Shown: positions 1-7,196, counted from the stretch's first letter. The stretch is DNA of 7,900 bases from an uncultured Lachnospiraceae bacterium (GCA_910586025.1 CAJUIO010000013.1:43379-51278); one strand, 5' to 3'. Notes: generated by a model not told the origin, from the sequence alone. A program made the numbers and translations.

Positions 1-1
1 T

Positions 2-100
2 ACTAAGTCAGAGCTCGCTGATGCTCAAAAACAGATTGCCGAGCTCCAGTCCCGGCTGGCTGCATTGGAAAACAGCCCGGGACAGCCGCAGAATTTATGA
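2..100 (+). CDS. C-terminal tail of a coiled-coil protein (5' end outside window)
   Basis: An open frame enters from the left edge and stops at TGA 98-100, giving the last 32 residues of an unidentified protein. The visible part reads KSELADAQKQIAELQSRL followed by AALEN and a short Pro/Gln/Gly tail. Leu and Ile recur at heptad-like spacing among Ala, Gln, Glu and Lys, which is typical of a coiled coil ending in a flexible tail. It lies 80 bases upstream of ccdA on the same strand. A run of six T follows the stop (109-114), but I found no convincing stem in front of it, so read-through into ccdA is possible. Function cannot be assigned from this fragment. The reading frame itself is fairly secure because the residue pattern is so regular. 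Confidence 0.6.
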   Translation, partial: TKSELADAQKQIAELQSRLAALENSPGQPQNL

Positions 101-115
101 CAGCTGCCTTTTTTG

Positions 116-144
116 TTGTAAAGTACGGATAAATCATTTATGAT
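116..144 (+). promoter_or_regulatory. Putative sigma-A promoter for ccdA-tlpA
   Basis: A -35 box TTGTAA (116-121) and a -10 box TATGAT (139-144, five of six consensus bases) are separated by 17 bases. Transcription would start near 151 and leave a leader of about 30 bases. That leader contains the AAAGGA ribosome site (166-171) for ccdA. The assignment rests on consensus matching only. Confidence 0.5.
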
Positions 145-180
145 AAGGGAAAGATCAGTGAAAAGAAAGGATTTTGACTC

Positions 181-858
181 ATGCAGTATGTTATCTCATT
201 TCTGGAAGGGATCATTACTTTTATATCTCCCTGCCTGCTTCCCATGCTTCCCGTATATGTCTCCTATTTTGCAGGCGGCGGCACAGACGGAAAGTCAAAA
301 AAAACAGCCCTGATAAATGCCCTTGGCTTTGTCTGCGGATTTACTCTTGTGTTTGTGGCTCTCGGTGCCTTTGCCGGCAGCCTCGGACTCGTTCTGCAGC
401 GCCACAGCACGATTGTAAATCTTGTCACCGGGCTCATCGTAGTCATATTTGGACTCAATTTTCTGGGATGGATCAGGATTAATCCTCTGAACAAAACCTA
501 TCGGAAGGATCTTACCGTAAAAGAACCCGGCCTCCTCTCCTCCCTGCTTTTCGGAATCGTTTTTTCCATTGGATGGACCCCCTGTGTCGGCACCTTCCTC
601 GGTTCCGCCCTGATGCTAGCCTCCCAGCAGGGATCCGCCGTTTGGGGCATCCTGATGCTTCTTTGCTATTCTCTGGGACTTGGCATCCCCTTCGTAATCA
701 GCGCTCTCCTGATCGACAGGCTCAAAACCGCCTTTGGGTGGATCAAGACCCATTACAGAATCATCAACATGATCTCAGGTGTTTTTCTGCTGATTATAGG
801 TGTATTGATGATGACCGGACTCATGGGACGGTTTCTGTCATTGCTCTCATTCAGGTAA
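181..858 (+). CDS. ccdA: CcdA-type thiol-disulfide membrane transporter
   Basis: This 225-residue integral membrane protein belongs to the CcdA/DsbD-beta family, which carries reducing equivalents from cytoplasmic thioredoxin to thiol proteins outside the membrane. Two half-repeats each carry the expected cysteine next to proline: FISPCLLPMLP (Cys18) and GWTPCVGTFLG (Cys135), the redox pair of the family. Hydrophobic segments lie near residues 5-30, 47-70, 78-98, 117-145, 153-178 and 195-218, fitting six helices. Length is normal for the short CcdA form without the periplasmic DsbD domains. The ATG at 181 has an AAAGGA ribosome site nine bases upstream. A TlpA-like thioredoxin gene follows after 94 bases with no terminator between, so the two are probably co-transcribed. 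No cytochrome c assembly genes are in view, so the name reflects family rather than proven cytochrome maturation. Confidence 0.93.
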   Translation: MQYVISFLEGIITFISPCLLPMLPVYVSYFAGGGTDGKSKKTALINALGFVCGFTLVFVALGAFAGSLGLVLQRHSTIVNLVTGLIVVIFGLNFLGWIRINPLNKTYRKDLTVKEPGLLSSLLFGIVFSIGWTPCVGTFLGSALMLASQQGSAVWGILMLLCYSLGLGIPFVISALLIDRLKTAFGWIKTHYRIINMISGVFLLIIGVLMMTGLMGRFLSLLSFR

Positions 859-952
859 AGCCTGACTTCATGGCATATAAGACATTTCCCGGAATCCATT
901 TGTCTGCGCATTCCGCAGGTATACGAATTTATCTTTCAGAAAGGCAGTAATT

Positions 953-1612
953 ATGAATGAAAAATTAAAGGTGCTGATTGGCGGTGCCGCTTTTGTACTG
1001 GTTATACTTATAAGCTTTCTGCTCTACCAGAATCTCAGTAAAAACTATGCGCCCCAGGGCGCTGACCGTCTGGCCGGGACAGATGTCTCTCCGGCCCAGG
1101 ATAATGAATCAAAGGAGCCCGATGCTTCCTCTCAGGCCGCCGATTCTGCACAGACCGGTGAAGCACAGGAGCCGGAGCGTATCGCCGCTCCCGACTTTTC
1201 GGTAGAGGATCAGGAAGGGAATACCGTTAACTTTTCCGACTTTGTCGGAAAGCCTGTCGTAATCAATTTCTGGGCAAGCTGGTGCCCGCCCTGTAAGGCT
1301 GAAATGCCGGAATTTGACACCGTTTACCGTGAGCTTGGCGATGAGGTGACTTTTCTCATGATCAACTCAACGGACGGGGGAAGAGAGACCGTAGAGACAG
1401 CCAGGGCTTATATCGACGGACAGGATTACGCCTTCCCCGTCTATTTTGACACCAGTCAGGAGGCTTCGTATCTATACGGGATTTCCTCCCTGCCCACCAC
1501 GGTCTTTATCGACAGGGACGGATACCTGATCACCGGTGCCATGGGAATGATTGACGAGGCAACCCTACGCAGGGGAATTGATATGATTACGGATAATTCC
1601 GCACTGCCCTGA
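953..1612 (+). CDS. Membrane-anchored TlpA/ResA-like thiol-disulfide oxidoreductase
   Basis: This 219-residue protein starts with a short positive N-terminus and one hydrophobic helix (about residues 7-25), then a polar Ala/Glu/Ser/Gln-rich linker (about 30-76) and a thioredoxin fold (about 77-215). The active site is WASWCPPCKAEMPEF, with the redox cysteines at 111 and 114; the cis-proline loop is SLPTTVFID (Pro181). There is no lipobox cysteine, so the helix probably acts as an uncleaved anchor with the catalytic domain outside the cell. The ATG at 953 is preceded by AGAAAGG at an eight-base distance. It follows ccdA, the usual electron donor for such proteins. In some Gram-positive bacteria a CcdA-TlpA pair feeds extracytoplasmic methionine sulfoxide reductase, but no such partner is visible here, so the client is unknown. 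Its stop lies four bases from the stop of the convergent regulator gene. Confidence 0.92.
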   Translation: MNEKLKVLIGGAAFVLVILISFLLYQNLSKNYAPQGADRLAGTDVSPAQDNESKEPDASSQAADSAQTGEAQEPERIAAPDFSVEDQEGNTVNFSDFVGKPVVINFWASWCPPCKAEMPEFDTVYRELGDEVTFLMINSTDGGRETVETARAYIDGQDYAFPVYFDTSQEASYLYGISSLPTTVFIDRDGYLITGAMGMIDEATLRRGIDMITDNSALP

Positions 1613-1616
1613 CAGC

Positions 1617-2492
1617 CTATACCCTGACGCTCACATATCCCTGGGCCTTCAGCTGTTTTCGAAGCTGACCCGGGGATGTCTTCATATACCGCTTGAATAC
1701 CTTGCTGAAATAGTTGCTGTCTGAAAAACCGCAGGATCTGCTGACTTCTTCCAATCCAAGCTGTGTGGAATGAAGCAGCTTTATGGCATGCTCAAGCCGC
1801 ACCTTCGTCAGATACCGGACAGGCTGTTCCCCTGTGTATCTCACAAATTCCCTTGAAAGATGGCTCTGGGAGACTCCCAGATATTCCGCTGTCTCGGAGA
1901 GCGTAATTTGTCTGTCAAAATTGCGCTCCATATAAGCCTTCGCCCTGTCCGTAAGACTGGAACGGCGCTCCCTGGCACTGCTAACGTCACACAGAAAGCA
2001 CAGAAAGCGGAACGCTTCCCCGTCTGCCATGAAGGCGTTCTGGATCAGTCCGTTCTTTGCCTGAAAATACAGATCCCAGAGCTGCTTAATGGCAGGATGG
2101 TACGCAGGCAGTGACATGATCCCGCCCAAATGATTCAAAACATACTGATAATAAGAAGAAACTCCCTTTCCCCCAACCATAAGATATACAAATTCCCAGG
2201 GTGCCTGATCCTGATTTTCATCAAAATAGTAAGCTTCCTCTCCTGGCAGCTTCAGGAAAAACGCTTCCCCCTTTTTCACCTTGAAGATGCCGTCCCCGGT
2301 TTTCAATGTCCCGCTTCCGCTCAGTGTATACTGAAAGAGATAGCTGTCCGGCCTGTGCTGATTATTCCAGTAATAGCTTCCGTCATGTCTTCTCTGCCAT
2401 CCCACCGCAATCAGGCAGACCGCAGGCTCCTCCACATTATCCAAAAAACGAAATCCATAGTCGTCACACTGATCCCTTGATCCTCTATCCAT
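1617..2492 (-). CDS. AraC-family transcriptional regulator, cupin sensor plus double HTH
   Basis: The protein has 291 residues if started at the ATG 2490-2492. A TTG lies one codon further upstream, but AGAGGT (revcomp of 2502-2507) stands nine bases from the ATG, so I prefer the ATG. The N-terminal half, about residues 20-110, has the beta-rich pattern of an AraC-type cupin (…YTLSGSGTLKTGDG…KGEAFFLKLPGEEAYYF), likely the sugar-sensing domain. The C-terminal half carries two helix-turn-helix motifs: ITLSETAEYLGVSQSHLSRE (about 196-215) and LEEVSRSCGFSDSNYFSKVF (about 247-266), followed by the family signature SPGQLRK. It is divergent from the GH4 gene across 165 bases. This is the standard layout of an activator and its target, so it probably senses an oligosaccharide or breakdown product and switches on the hydrolase. 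The ligand is unknown. Confidence 0.93.
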   Translation of the reverse strand: MDRGSRDQCDDYGFRFLDNVEEPAVCLIAVGWQRRHDGSYYWNNQHRPDSYLFQYTLSGSGTLKTGDGIFKVKKGEAFFLKLPGEEAYYFDENQDQAPWEFVYLMVGGKGVSSYYQYVLNHLGGIMSLPAYHPAIKQLWDLYFQAKNGLIQNAFMADGEAFRFLCFLCDVSSARERRSSLTDRAKAYMERNFDRQITLSETAEYLGVSQSHLSREFVRYTGEQPVRYLTKVRLEHAIKLLHSTQLGLEEVSRSCGFSDSNYFSKVFKRYMKTSPGQLRKQLKAQGYVSVRV

Positions 2493-2657
2493 CAAAAATT
2501 TACCTCTTTTATCAAATTATTACGCTTGAAAAGAAATCCTTCCTGTCCTAAGATAAGATTAAATTCAAGGTAATTATGGATTTTACGCTGCTTTCAGCAT
2601 AGCACATAGTTACCCGGCCGTAAACTATCAAAATATTACAGAAAAGAGGTATTTATC
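2493..2657. promoter_or_regulatory. Divergent control region between the AraC regulator and GH4 gene
   Basis: This AT-rich spacer should hold both divergent promoters. Toward the GH4 gene, TTGAAA (2526-2531) and TAAGAT (2549-2554) stand 17 bases apart. A second weak pair is TTTACG (2582-2587) and CATAGT (2605-2610). Both are poor matches, as expected for an activator-dependent promoter. CTTGAA (2525-2530) and TTCAAG (2564-2569) form separated inverted arms that could be regulator half-sites. The GH4 ribosome site is AAGAGGT (2644-2650), seven bases before its ATG. I could not find a convincing promoter for the regulator itself. All sites here are inferred by eye. Confidence 0.4.
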
Positions 2658-4136
2658 ATGTCATTCAAGGTTGCATTTATCGGTGCGGGCAGCATCGGAT
2701 TCACAAGAGGTCTTCTTGCAGATATTCTGACTGTCCCTGAATTCCACGACATTGAAATTGCTTTCACAGACATCAATCCCGACAATCTGAGGATGGTGAC
2801 CGAGCTGTGTCAGAGAGACATTGAGGAAAACGGGCTTTCCATCAAAATTCACTCCACTCTCGACAGGAGGGAGGCCTTTAGGGATGCAAAATACGTGATC
2901 AACTGTGTGCGGATCGGCATGCTGGAGGCCTTCGCCACGGATGTGGAAATCCCTCTGAAATACGGCGTTGACCAGTGTGTTGGCGATACCCTGTGTATCG
3001 GCGGCATCATGTACGGCCAGAGAGGAATTCACGCCATGCTGGATTTCTGTAAGGACATCCGGGAGGTTGCCGCTCCCGGCTGCATTCTGCTCAATTACTC
3101 CAATCCCAACGCAATGGTAACCTGGGCCTGCAATAAATACGGCAAGGTGGAAACCTACGGTCTGTGCCATGGCGTACAGCACGGTCATGAACAGATTGCG
3201 AAAGCCCTGGGAAGGGAGAAAAAGGATGTGGATATTATCTGCGCCGGCCTCAATCATCAGACCTGGTATATCAGCGTGAAGACTGACGGTGTGGAACGCA
3301 CAGGAGAGCTGTATGAGCTGATGAAGCAGGCTGAATTTGCGGAGAATGAAAACATCCGCCTTGACGTAATGAAAAACTTCGGCTTCTACTCCACCGAGTC
3401 CAACGGCCACCTTTCCGAATATCTTTCCTGGTACAGGAAGCGCCCGGAGGATATGGAAAAATGGATCAATTTCAGCAGCTGGATCCAGGGCGAGACCGCA
3501 GGATATCTGCGGGTGTGCAAGGAAAGCCGCAACTGGTTCGAGACAGATTTTCCCAACTGGCTCAAGGAACCCGCCAAGAAATTCATCCCTGAAAACCGTT
3601 CCACGGAGCACGGCAGCTATATTATCGAAGGTCTTGAGACAGGGCGTGTGTACAGAGGACACTTCAATGTTATGAACAACGGAACCATTACCAATCTGCC
3701 GGATGAGTGCGTGGTGGAGGTGCCCTGTTATGTGGATTACAACGGTGTGTCCATTCCCAGTGTTGGCGATCTGCCTCTGGGCTGTGCCGCTATCTGCTCT
3801 CAGAGCGTCTGGGTTCAGAAGCTGGCCGTGGAGGCTGCGGTTCATGCGGATATCAATCTGCTGCGCCAGGCTGCCATGATGGATCCCCTTACCGGCGCAG
3901 TGTGTACCCCCGATGAAATCATACAGATGGTTGACGAGATGCTTGTGGCAGGAGATGCCTGGCTTCCTCAATACAAAGAGGAGATTGCGCTTGCGAAAAA
4001 GAGGCTTGAGAACAAAACCGTGCCTTGCCGTTTTGCAAAGGGATTCACTTTAAAGGAGAAAACCGTTGAGGAAATGGCGGAGGAAAAGGCAAAATACAGA
4101 GCGCTTGCCTCCGCAGCGGCAAAAGAGAATGTCTGA
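2658..4136 (+). CDS. GH4 glycosidase, MelA-like alpha-galactosidase/alpha-glucosidase type
   Basis: This 492-residue protein is a family 4 glycoside hydrolase. Members cleave glycosides by an unusual NAD-dependent oxidation-elimination-addition route and need a divalent metal and reducing conditions. The N-terminal Rossmann motif is FIGAGSIGF (about residues 8-16), followed by TDIN at the end of the next strand. Family landmarks come in order: VGDTLCIGGI (108-117), NYSNPNAM (146-153), GLCHG with the expected metal-ligand Cys170, and GLNH with the expected metal-ligand His200. TESNGHLSEY (246-255) and EHGSYIIEGLE (317-327) follow. The C-terminal NLPDECVVEVPCYVD and AAMMDPLTG regions match MelA-like enzymes as I remember them. 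There is no signal peptide, so it acts in the cytoplasm on an imported sugar. Substrate could be an alpha-galactoside, alpha-glucoside or uronide; the family call is much firmer than the substrate. It is the likely target of the divergent AraC regulator and ends in a strong terminator. Confidence 0.92.
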   Translation: MSFKVAFIGAGSIGFTRGLLADILTVPEFHDIEIAFTDINPDNLRMVTELCQRDIEENGLSIKIHSTLDRREAFRDAKYVINCVRIGMLEAFATDVEIPLKYGVDQCVGDTLCIGGIMYGQRGIHAMLDFCKDIREVAAPGCILLNYSNPNAMVTWACNKYGKVETYGLCHGVQHGHEQIAKALGREKKDVDIICAGLNHQTWYISVKTDGVERTGELYELMKQAEFAENENIRLDVMKNFGFYSTESNGHLSEYLSWYRKRPEDMEKWINFSSWIQGETAGYLRVCKESRNWFETDFPNWLKEPAKKFIPENRSTEHGSYIIEGLETGRVYRGHFNVMNNGTITNLPDECVVEVPCYVDYNGVSIPSVGDLPLGCAAICSQSVWVQKLAVEAAVHADINLLRQAAMMDPLTGAVCTPDEIIQMVDEMLVAGDAWLPQYKEEIALAKKRLENKTVPCRFAKGFTLKEKTVEEMAEEKAKYRALASAAAKENV

Positions 4137-4153
4137 GAGCTGATGCTTTCAGC

Positions 4154-4208
4154 AAAAGGGGCCGCAGCGCAAAGGGAATGAAACCCCTTTGCGCCGCAGC
4201 CCCTTTTT
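4154..4208. terminator. Strong Rho-independent terminator, probably bidirectional
   Basis: Arms 4154-4176 and 4185-4207 pair over 23 positions with only two mismatches (4163/4198 and 4166/4195), around an eight-base loop. The plus-strand product ends in five T (4204-4208), a classic terminator for the GH4 gene 17 bases upstream. Read from the other strand, the same hairpin ends in four T just beyond the stop of the convergent glycosidase gene at 4215. It can therefore serve both genes. Confidence 0.92.
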
Positions 4209-4214
4209 GTAACT

Positions 4215-5756
4215 CTATTCCGTTTCCTTTATCCGCCTGATCTGAACGGCAATATACTGTCTCGCCGGAAGATCCACCCGGAATCTTCCTCTGAAAATCC
4301 CGGCATCCTCCACTGTCATATTCCAGGTATCCAGCACTCTCACACTCCATTCCGATTCGTCATCAAAATGGAATTCCCGGAAGGATGGGCGCATAAAGCT
4401 GTAGTAAAACAGGTAATAGTCCTTTACGCCCTCTCTTCGCCCCTTCTCCTGTGGTACCGCGCATACCTCATCCCAGCCTGCCGGATAAGGCATGAGGCCG
4501 CTTCCCGGAGTCTGCTTCATGACATCAAGCAGGAAAGCGAATCTCTTATGGCTCTCGCCGCAAAGCTTCCCGCCATGAGACCACCAGAGAATATCTCTGT
4601 CGTTCTCATAGGTCTCTCCGTGTCCGGGATATCCACCCCTGCAGGCAGCCTCCCAGAATCTGCGCAGCATCTCCTCCCCGGTAAGGTTTCCCCAGCCGTG
4701 CTGAATGTCTCCCTCGTATCCCATCTCATCCATGATCACCGGTTTCTTATATTTCTCTCTCCACTGATTCACCAGCTCGGCGCTCTTATACAGATCATTT
4801 CTCTGCAGACTGCAGTGCGTGATCCAGGGACGGCTGTAATCATAGTGTTCAATACAGTTGTGAATAGAGCACATATGCTGATAAGGATCATTTTCGCAGA
4901 TAATCTCCGCAAAGCGTTCCCAGTCCTTCCGGCTCTTTGCCGTCATCAAATCATACTCGTTTGCCAAAGACCACCACACATTGTGAAAAGCGGAAAGCCT
5001 TGCCGTCACGTATTTGAGATATCTGTCGTCATCCTCCGGTTTCATGGAGGAAAATCCCCATCTGTCATAGGGGTGCATCAGGATCAGATCCGCCTCGATT
5101 CCCAGCTCCTCCAGCCGGCAGATACACTTTTCCAGATGACGGAAATGAGAAACATGAAATCTCTCAAAATCCCAGCAGTTGCCTTCCGTCTTACCCGTGT
5201 AATCCCCAAAATTATCCTTTGTAATACATGAGGAATCCACCGGAGTCCCCTCATAGGGATAGGATCTCGGTTCTCCCAGGTTATAATCATAATGCTTTGG
5301 GAAAACACACATCCTAATCTTGTTAAATGCGCTTTCCGACAGCGTTTTCAAGGTCTGTTCAATCAGCTCGTCTGTCTGATGTGTCCAGACGTAACATGTG
5401 GTTCCTATGGAAAAATAAGGAGTATCGTCCTCATAAACCAGATGCCAGGTATCCTTAACCCTCACCGGTCCGTGATTCCTCTCTCTTGGAGGAAGGACGA
5501 AAAAGCTCCCCGTCTTTTTTTCCGAAAAATCGGATGTGATCTCGAAAAAGTACATCCCCTCAAAAGACGGCATAAAACGGACACGGTAAATCCCGTCTCC
5601 GTCATAAAAGCCTTCACACTCCACCATCTCTTCACTGCTCTTGAAAATCCCCCGCACACTGTGCTCCGTAAAGGGATTTCCCCCGGACGGCCCCTCGATC
5701 TGTGCCTCAAACACTCCCCATCGGTTCACAATGTCTTCATACTTAAGTCCCTTCAT
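4215..5756 (-). CDS. Putative cytoplasmic glycoside hydrolase (DUF5060 / apiosidase-like DUF4038 / DUF5605)
   Basis: The protein has 513 residues. Residues about 8-90 look like the DUF5060 beta-sandwich (RWGVFEAQIEGPSGGNPF…EGMYFFEITSDFS). Residues about 96-415 look like a clan A (beta/alpha)8 barrel of the DUF4038 apiosidase-like type (PYFSIGTTCYVWTHQ…). Residues about 440-510 look like the DUF5605 C-terminal sandwich. Likely catalytic residues are Glu267 in WWSLANEYD (acid/base) and Glu344 in VIMDEMGYEG (nucleophile), the usual two positions of clan A retaining enzymes. There is no signal peptide, so it should work on an imported oligosaccharide or glycoside. The ATG at 5756 has AAAGGGAG (revcomp of 5766-5773) nine bases upstream. 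It is convergent with GH4, and 33 bases downstream of the diguanylate cyclase gene, with which it probably shares a transcript. The substrate is unknown; domain names are from memory of the family and not a search. Confidence 0.85.
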   Translation of the reverse strand: MKGLKYEDIVNRWGVFEAQIEGPSGGNPFTEHSVRGIFKSSEEMVECEGFYDGDGIYRVRFMPSFEGMYFFEITSDFSEKKTGSFFVLPPRERNHGPVRVKDTWHLVYEDDTPYFSIGTTCYVWTHQTDELIEQTLKTLSESAFNKIRMCVFPKHYDYNLGEPRSYPYEGTPVDSSCITKDNFGDYTGKTEGNCWDFERFHVSHFRHLEKCICRLEELGIEADLILMHPYDRWGFSSMKPEDDDRYLKYVTARLSAFHNVWWSLANEYDLMTAKSRKDWERFAEIICENDPYQHMCSIHNCIEHYDYSRPWITHCSLQRNDLYKSAELVNQWREKYKKPVIMDEMGYEGDIQHGWGNLTGEEMLRRFWEAACRGGYPGHGETYENDRDILWWSHGGKLCGESHKRFAFLLDVMKQTPGSGLMPYPAGWDEVCAVPQEKGRREGVKDYYLFYYSFMRPSFREFHFDDESEWSVRVLDTWNMTVEDAGIFRGRFRVDLPARQYIAVQIRRIKETE

Positions 5757-5789
5757 TCCCTACTGCTCCCTTTCATAACTCATTAACTC

Positions 5790-7196
5790 TTAAGTCAGCC
5801 CCGCCCATTCCTCATCCGGATTGTAAAAGGTATACCCGCATCTGCCGTTCTCCTTGGTGTGGTACAGCGCACGGTCCGCCTGGCGGAATATCTCGTCCTC
5901 GTATCCGTTTTCAGAGAAGGCTGCGCCTACACTGACAGAATACTTGGGAAAATCACCCACAGGATGCTGCAGCTCCCAATTGATCTTATCAATCTTGTCA
6001 CTGATGATCTGCTTCTTTTCCGACTGCATTTTTTCCATGACAACCGCAAATTCGTCCCCTCCGATCCGCAGAACATAATCCGCCGTACGGAAGCTCTGGC
6101 TAAGAAGCTGCGCCACCTTGATCAGGGCCTGATCCCCAACCTCATGGCCGTACGTGTCGTTAATGGACTTGAATACATCCACATCTATCAGTAAAAGGGC
6201 AATCGGCATGCTAATCCCGTGAAGCTGCTGCTTGAGCTGTTCAAAAGCCTGTCTGTTGAGAAGACCCGTGAGGGCGTCGCACTCCGCCTTTCTTCGGAGC
6301 ACATCCTGCTGTTCCATGGACATCTCATACACGTTATTGTAGGTAGCCGCAAAATATTTAAATTCATAGGCACCGGTAATATCCAGAACATGATTGTTCT
6401 TAATACAGTTGACATAAATCCGGATTGGTCTTAGGATCAGCACCGCTATCATGATATAGGATAATACCACCAACAGCACGATCAGAACCGTGTAAACACC
6501 CTGACGGATAAGCGCACTCCTCATACCCGTCTCGCTCGCAACCTGCTGTGCGCTGCAGATGGCAATTGCGCTCTCACTGACCCCTTCAAGCTTTTCCTCT
6601 ATCTTTCTCTTTTCCCCGCTATACTCCGGCCCGAAAATCAGCCGAAAGGCCGCCTGTGATTTTTCCTGCACACTAAGAGCAATTTCTTCCTCTGTCAAAG
6701 AATAATCCCGTATTTCCGGGGCCAACCCGTCTATATCCTCGCCAAAGGCAAGGGCTGCCAGCTTCATGGCGTGAATCTCAAGATCCATCAGCTCGTTCGA
6801 GAGATCCAGAGCCTCCTCGGACATCCTCAGGACATTATCGTCATGTCCCTGCAGATTGTTCCTGATCTTTTCAAGCGCCCCGTCTCTCCTGCGGTCCACA
6901 TTCGCTTCCCTGAAATATGCTTCCGCATAGCCACAGTCCCCGGTGACCACATAAAAGCGGGACTGCTCTGTCAGATAATCGGTGCCCATCAGCAAATCCT
7001 TCACATTGTTCTGCGTCAAAATATATTTCTGCGTCATATCCGCCAGATCCCGGTGATGCCGCATGGCATCACCGATTCCGCTTCCGATCAAAAGAGATAC
7101 CACGATTGTGGCACCAACCATCCAAAGACTGAGAGACTGAATCCGCAGCCCCTTTAATGTACTTTCCTTATTATCTGCAGGTCTGTTTTCGTTCAC
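5790..7196 (-). CDS. Membrane-bound diguanylate cyclase (GGDEF) with helical extracytoplasmic sensor
   Basis: This 468-residue protein should make cyclic di-GMP from two GTP at the membrane. One membrane helix lies near residues 20-42 and a second near 233-255. They bracket an extracytoplasmic region of about 190 residues, mostly helical and acidic, containing YVVTGDCGYAEAYFREANV; it resembles four-helix or CHASE3-like sensors. A short linker leads to the GGDEF domain (about 300-462). That domain has CDALTGLLNR (306-315), the metal-binding LLIDVD (Asp338), FKSINDTYGHEVGD, and the active loop RIGGDEF (377-383). The product-inhibition site RTAD (370-373) is intact, five residues before GGDEF, so feedback control is expected. 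No EAL or HD-GYP domain is attached. The start is GTG at 7196, chosen because AGGAGT (revcomp of 7204-7209) stands seven bases upstream. The glycosidase gene follows 33 bases downstream without a terminator. The sensed ligand is unknown. Confidence 0.93.
   Translation of the reverse strand: MNENRPADNKESTLKGLRIQSLSLWMVGATIVVSLLIGSGIGDAMRHHRDLADMTQKYILTQNNVKDLLMGTDYLTEQSRFYVVTGDCGYAEAYFREANVDRRRDGALEKIRNNLQGHDDNVLRMSEEALDLSNELMDLEIHAMKLAALAFGEDIDGLAPEIRDYSLTEEEIALSVQEKSQAAFRLIFGPEYSGEKRKIEEKLEGVSESAIAICSAQQVASETGMRSALIRQGVYTVLIVLLVVLSYIMIAVLILRPIRIYVNCIKNNHVLDITGAYEFKYFAATYNNVYEMSMEQQDVLRRKAECDALTGLLNRQAFEQLKQQLHGISMPIALLLIDVDVFKSINDTYGHEVGDQALIKVAQLLSQSFRTADYVLRIGGDEFAVVMEKMQSEKKQIISDKIDKINWELQHPVGDFPKYSVSVGAAFSENGYEDEIFRQADRALYHTKENGRCGYTFYNPDEEWAGLT

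Noticed and set aside
904..918. Small CTGCG/CGCAG hairpin between ccdA and the TlpA-like gene
   Set aside because: Only five base pairs with no T-run; too weak to call an attenuator or terminator.
1638..1676. Hairpin with arms TCCCTGGG…TCAGCT / AGCTGA…CCCGGGGA and a three-base bulge
   Set aside because: It lies inside the coding end of the AraC gene and has no T-run on either strand, so I do not call it a terminator.
2661..3971. Long open frame (436 codons) on the strand opposite the GH4 gene
   Set aside because: It is fully contained in a well-supported GH4 gene, shows no recognisable family, and is a typical shadow of biased codon use.
2589..4154. The same 11 bases, TGCTTTCAGCA, at 2589-2599 and 4144-4154 on either side of the GH4 gene
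   Set aside because: The repeat is short and self-complementary, one copy abuts the terminator, and no gene boundary or target duplication supports a mobile unit.
4368..5231. Open frame (287 codons) opposite the glycosidase gene
   Set aside because: It is a shadow of a gene with clear domains and has no recognisable motif of its own.
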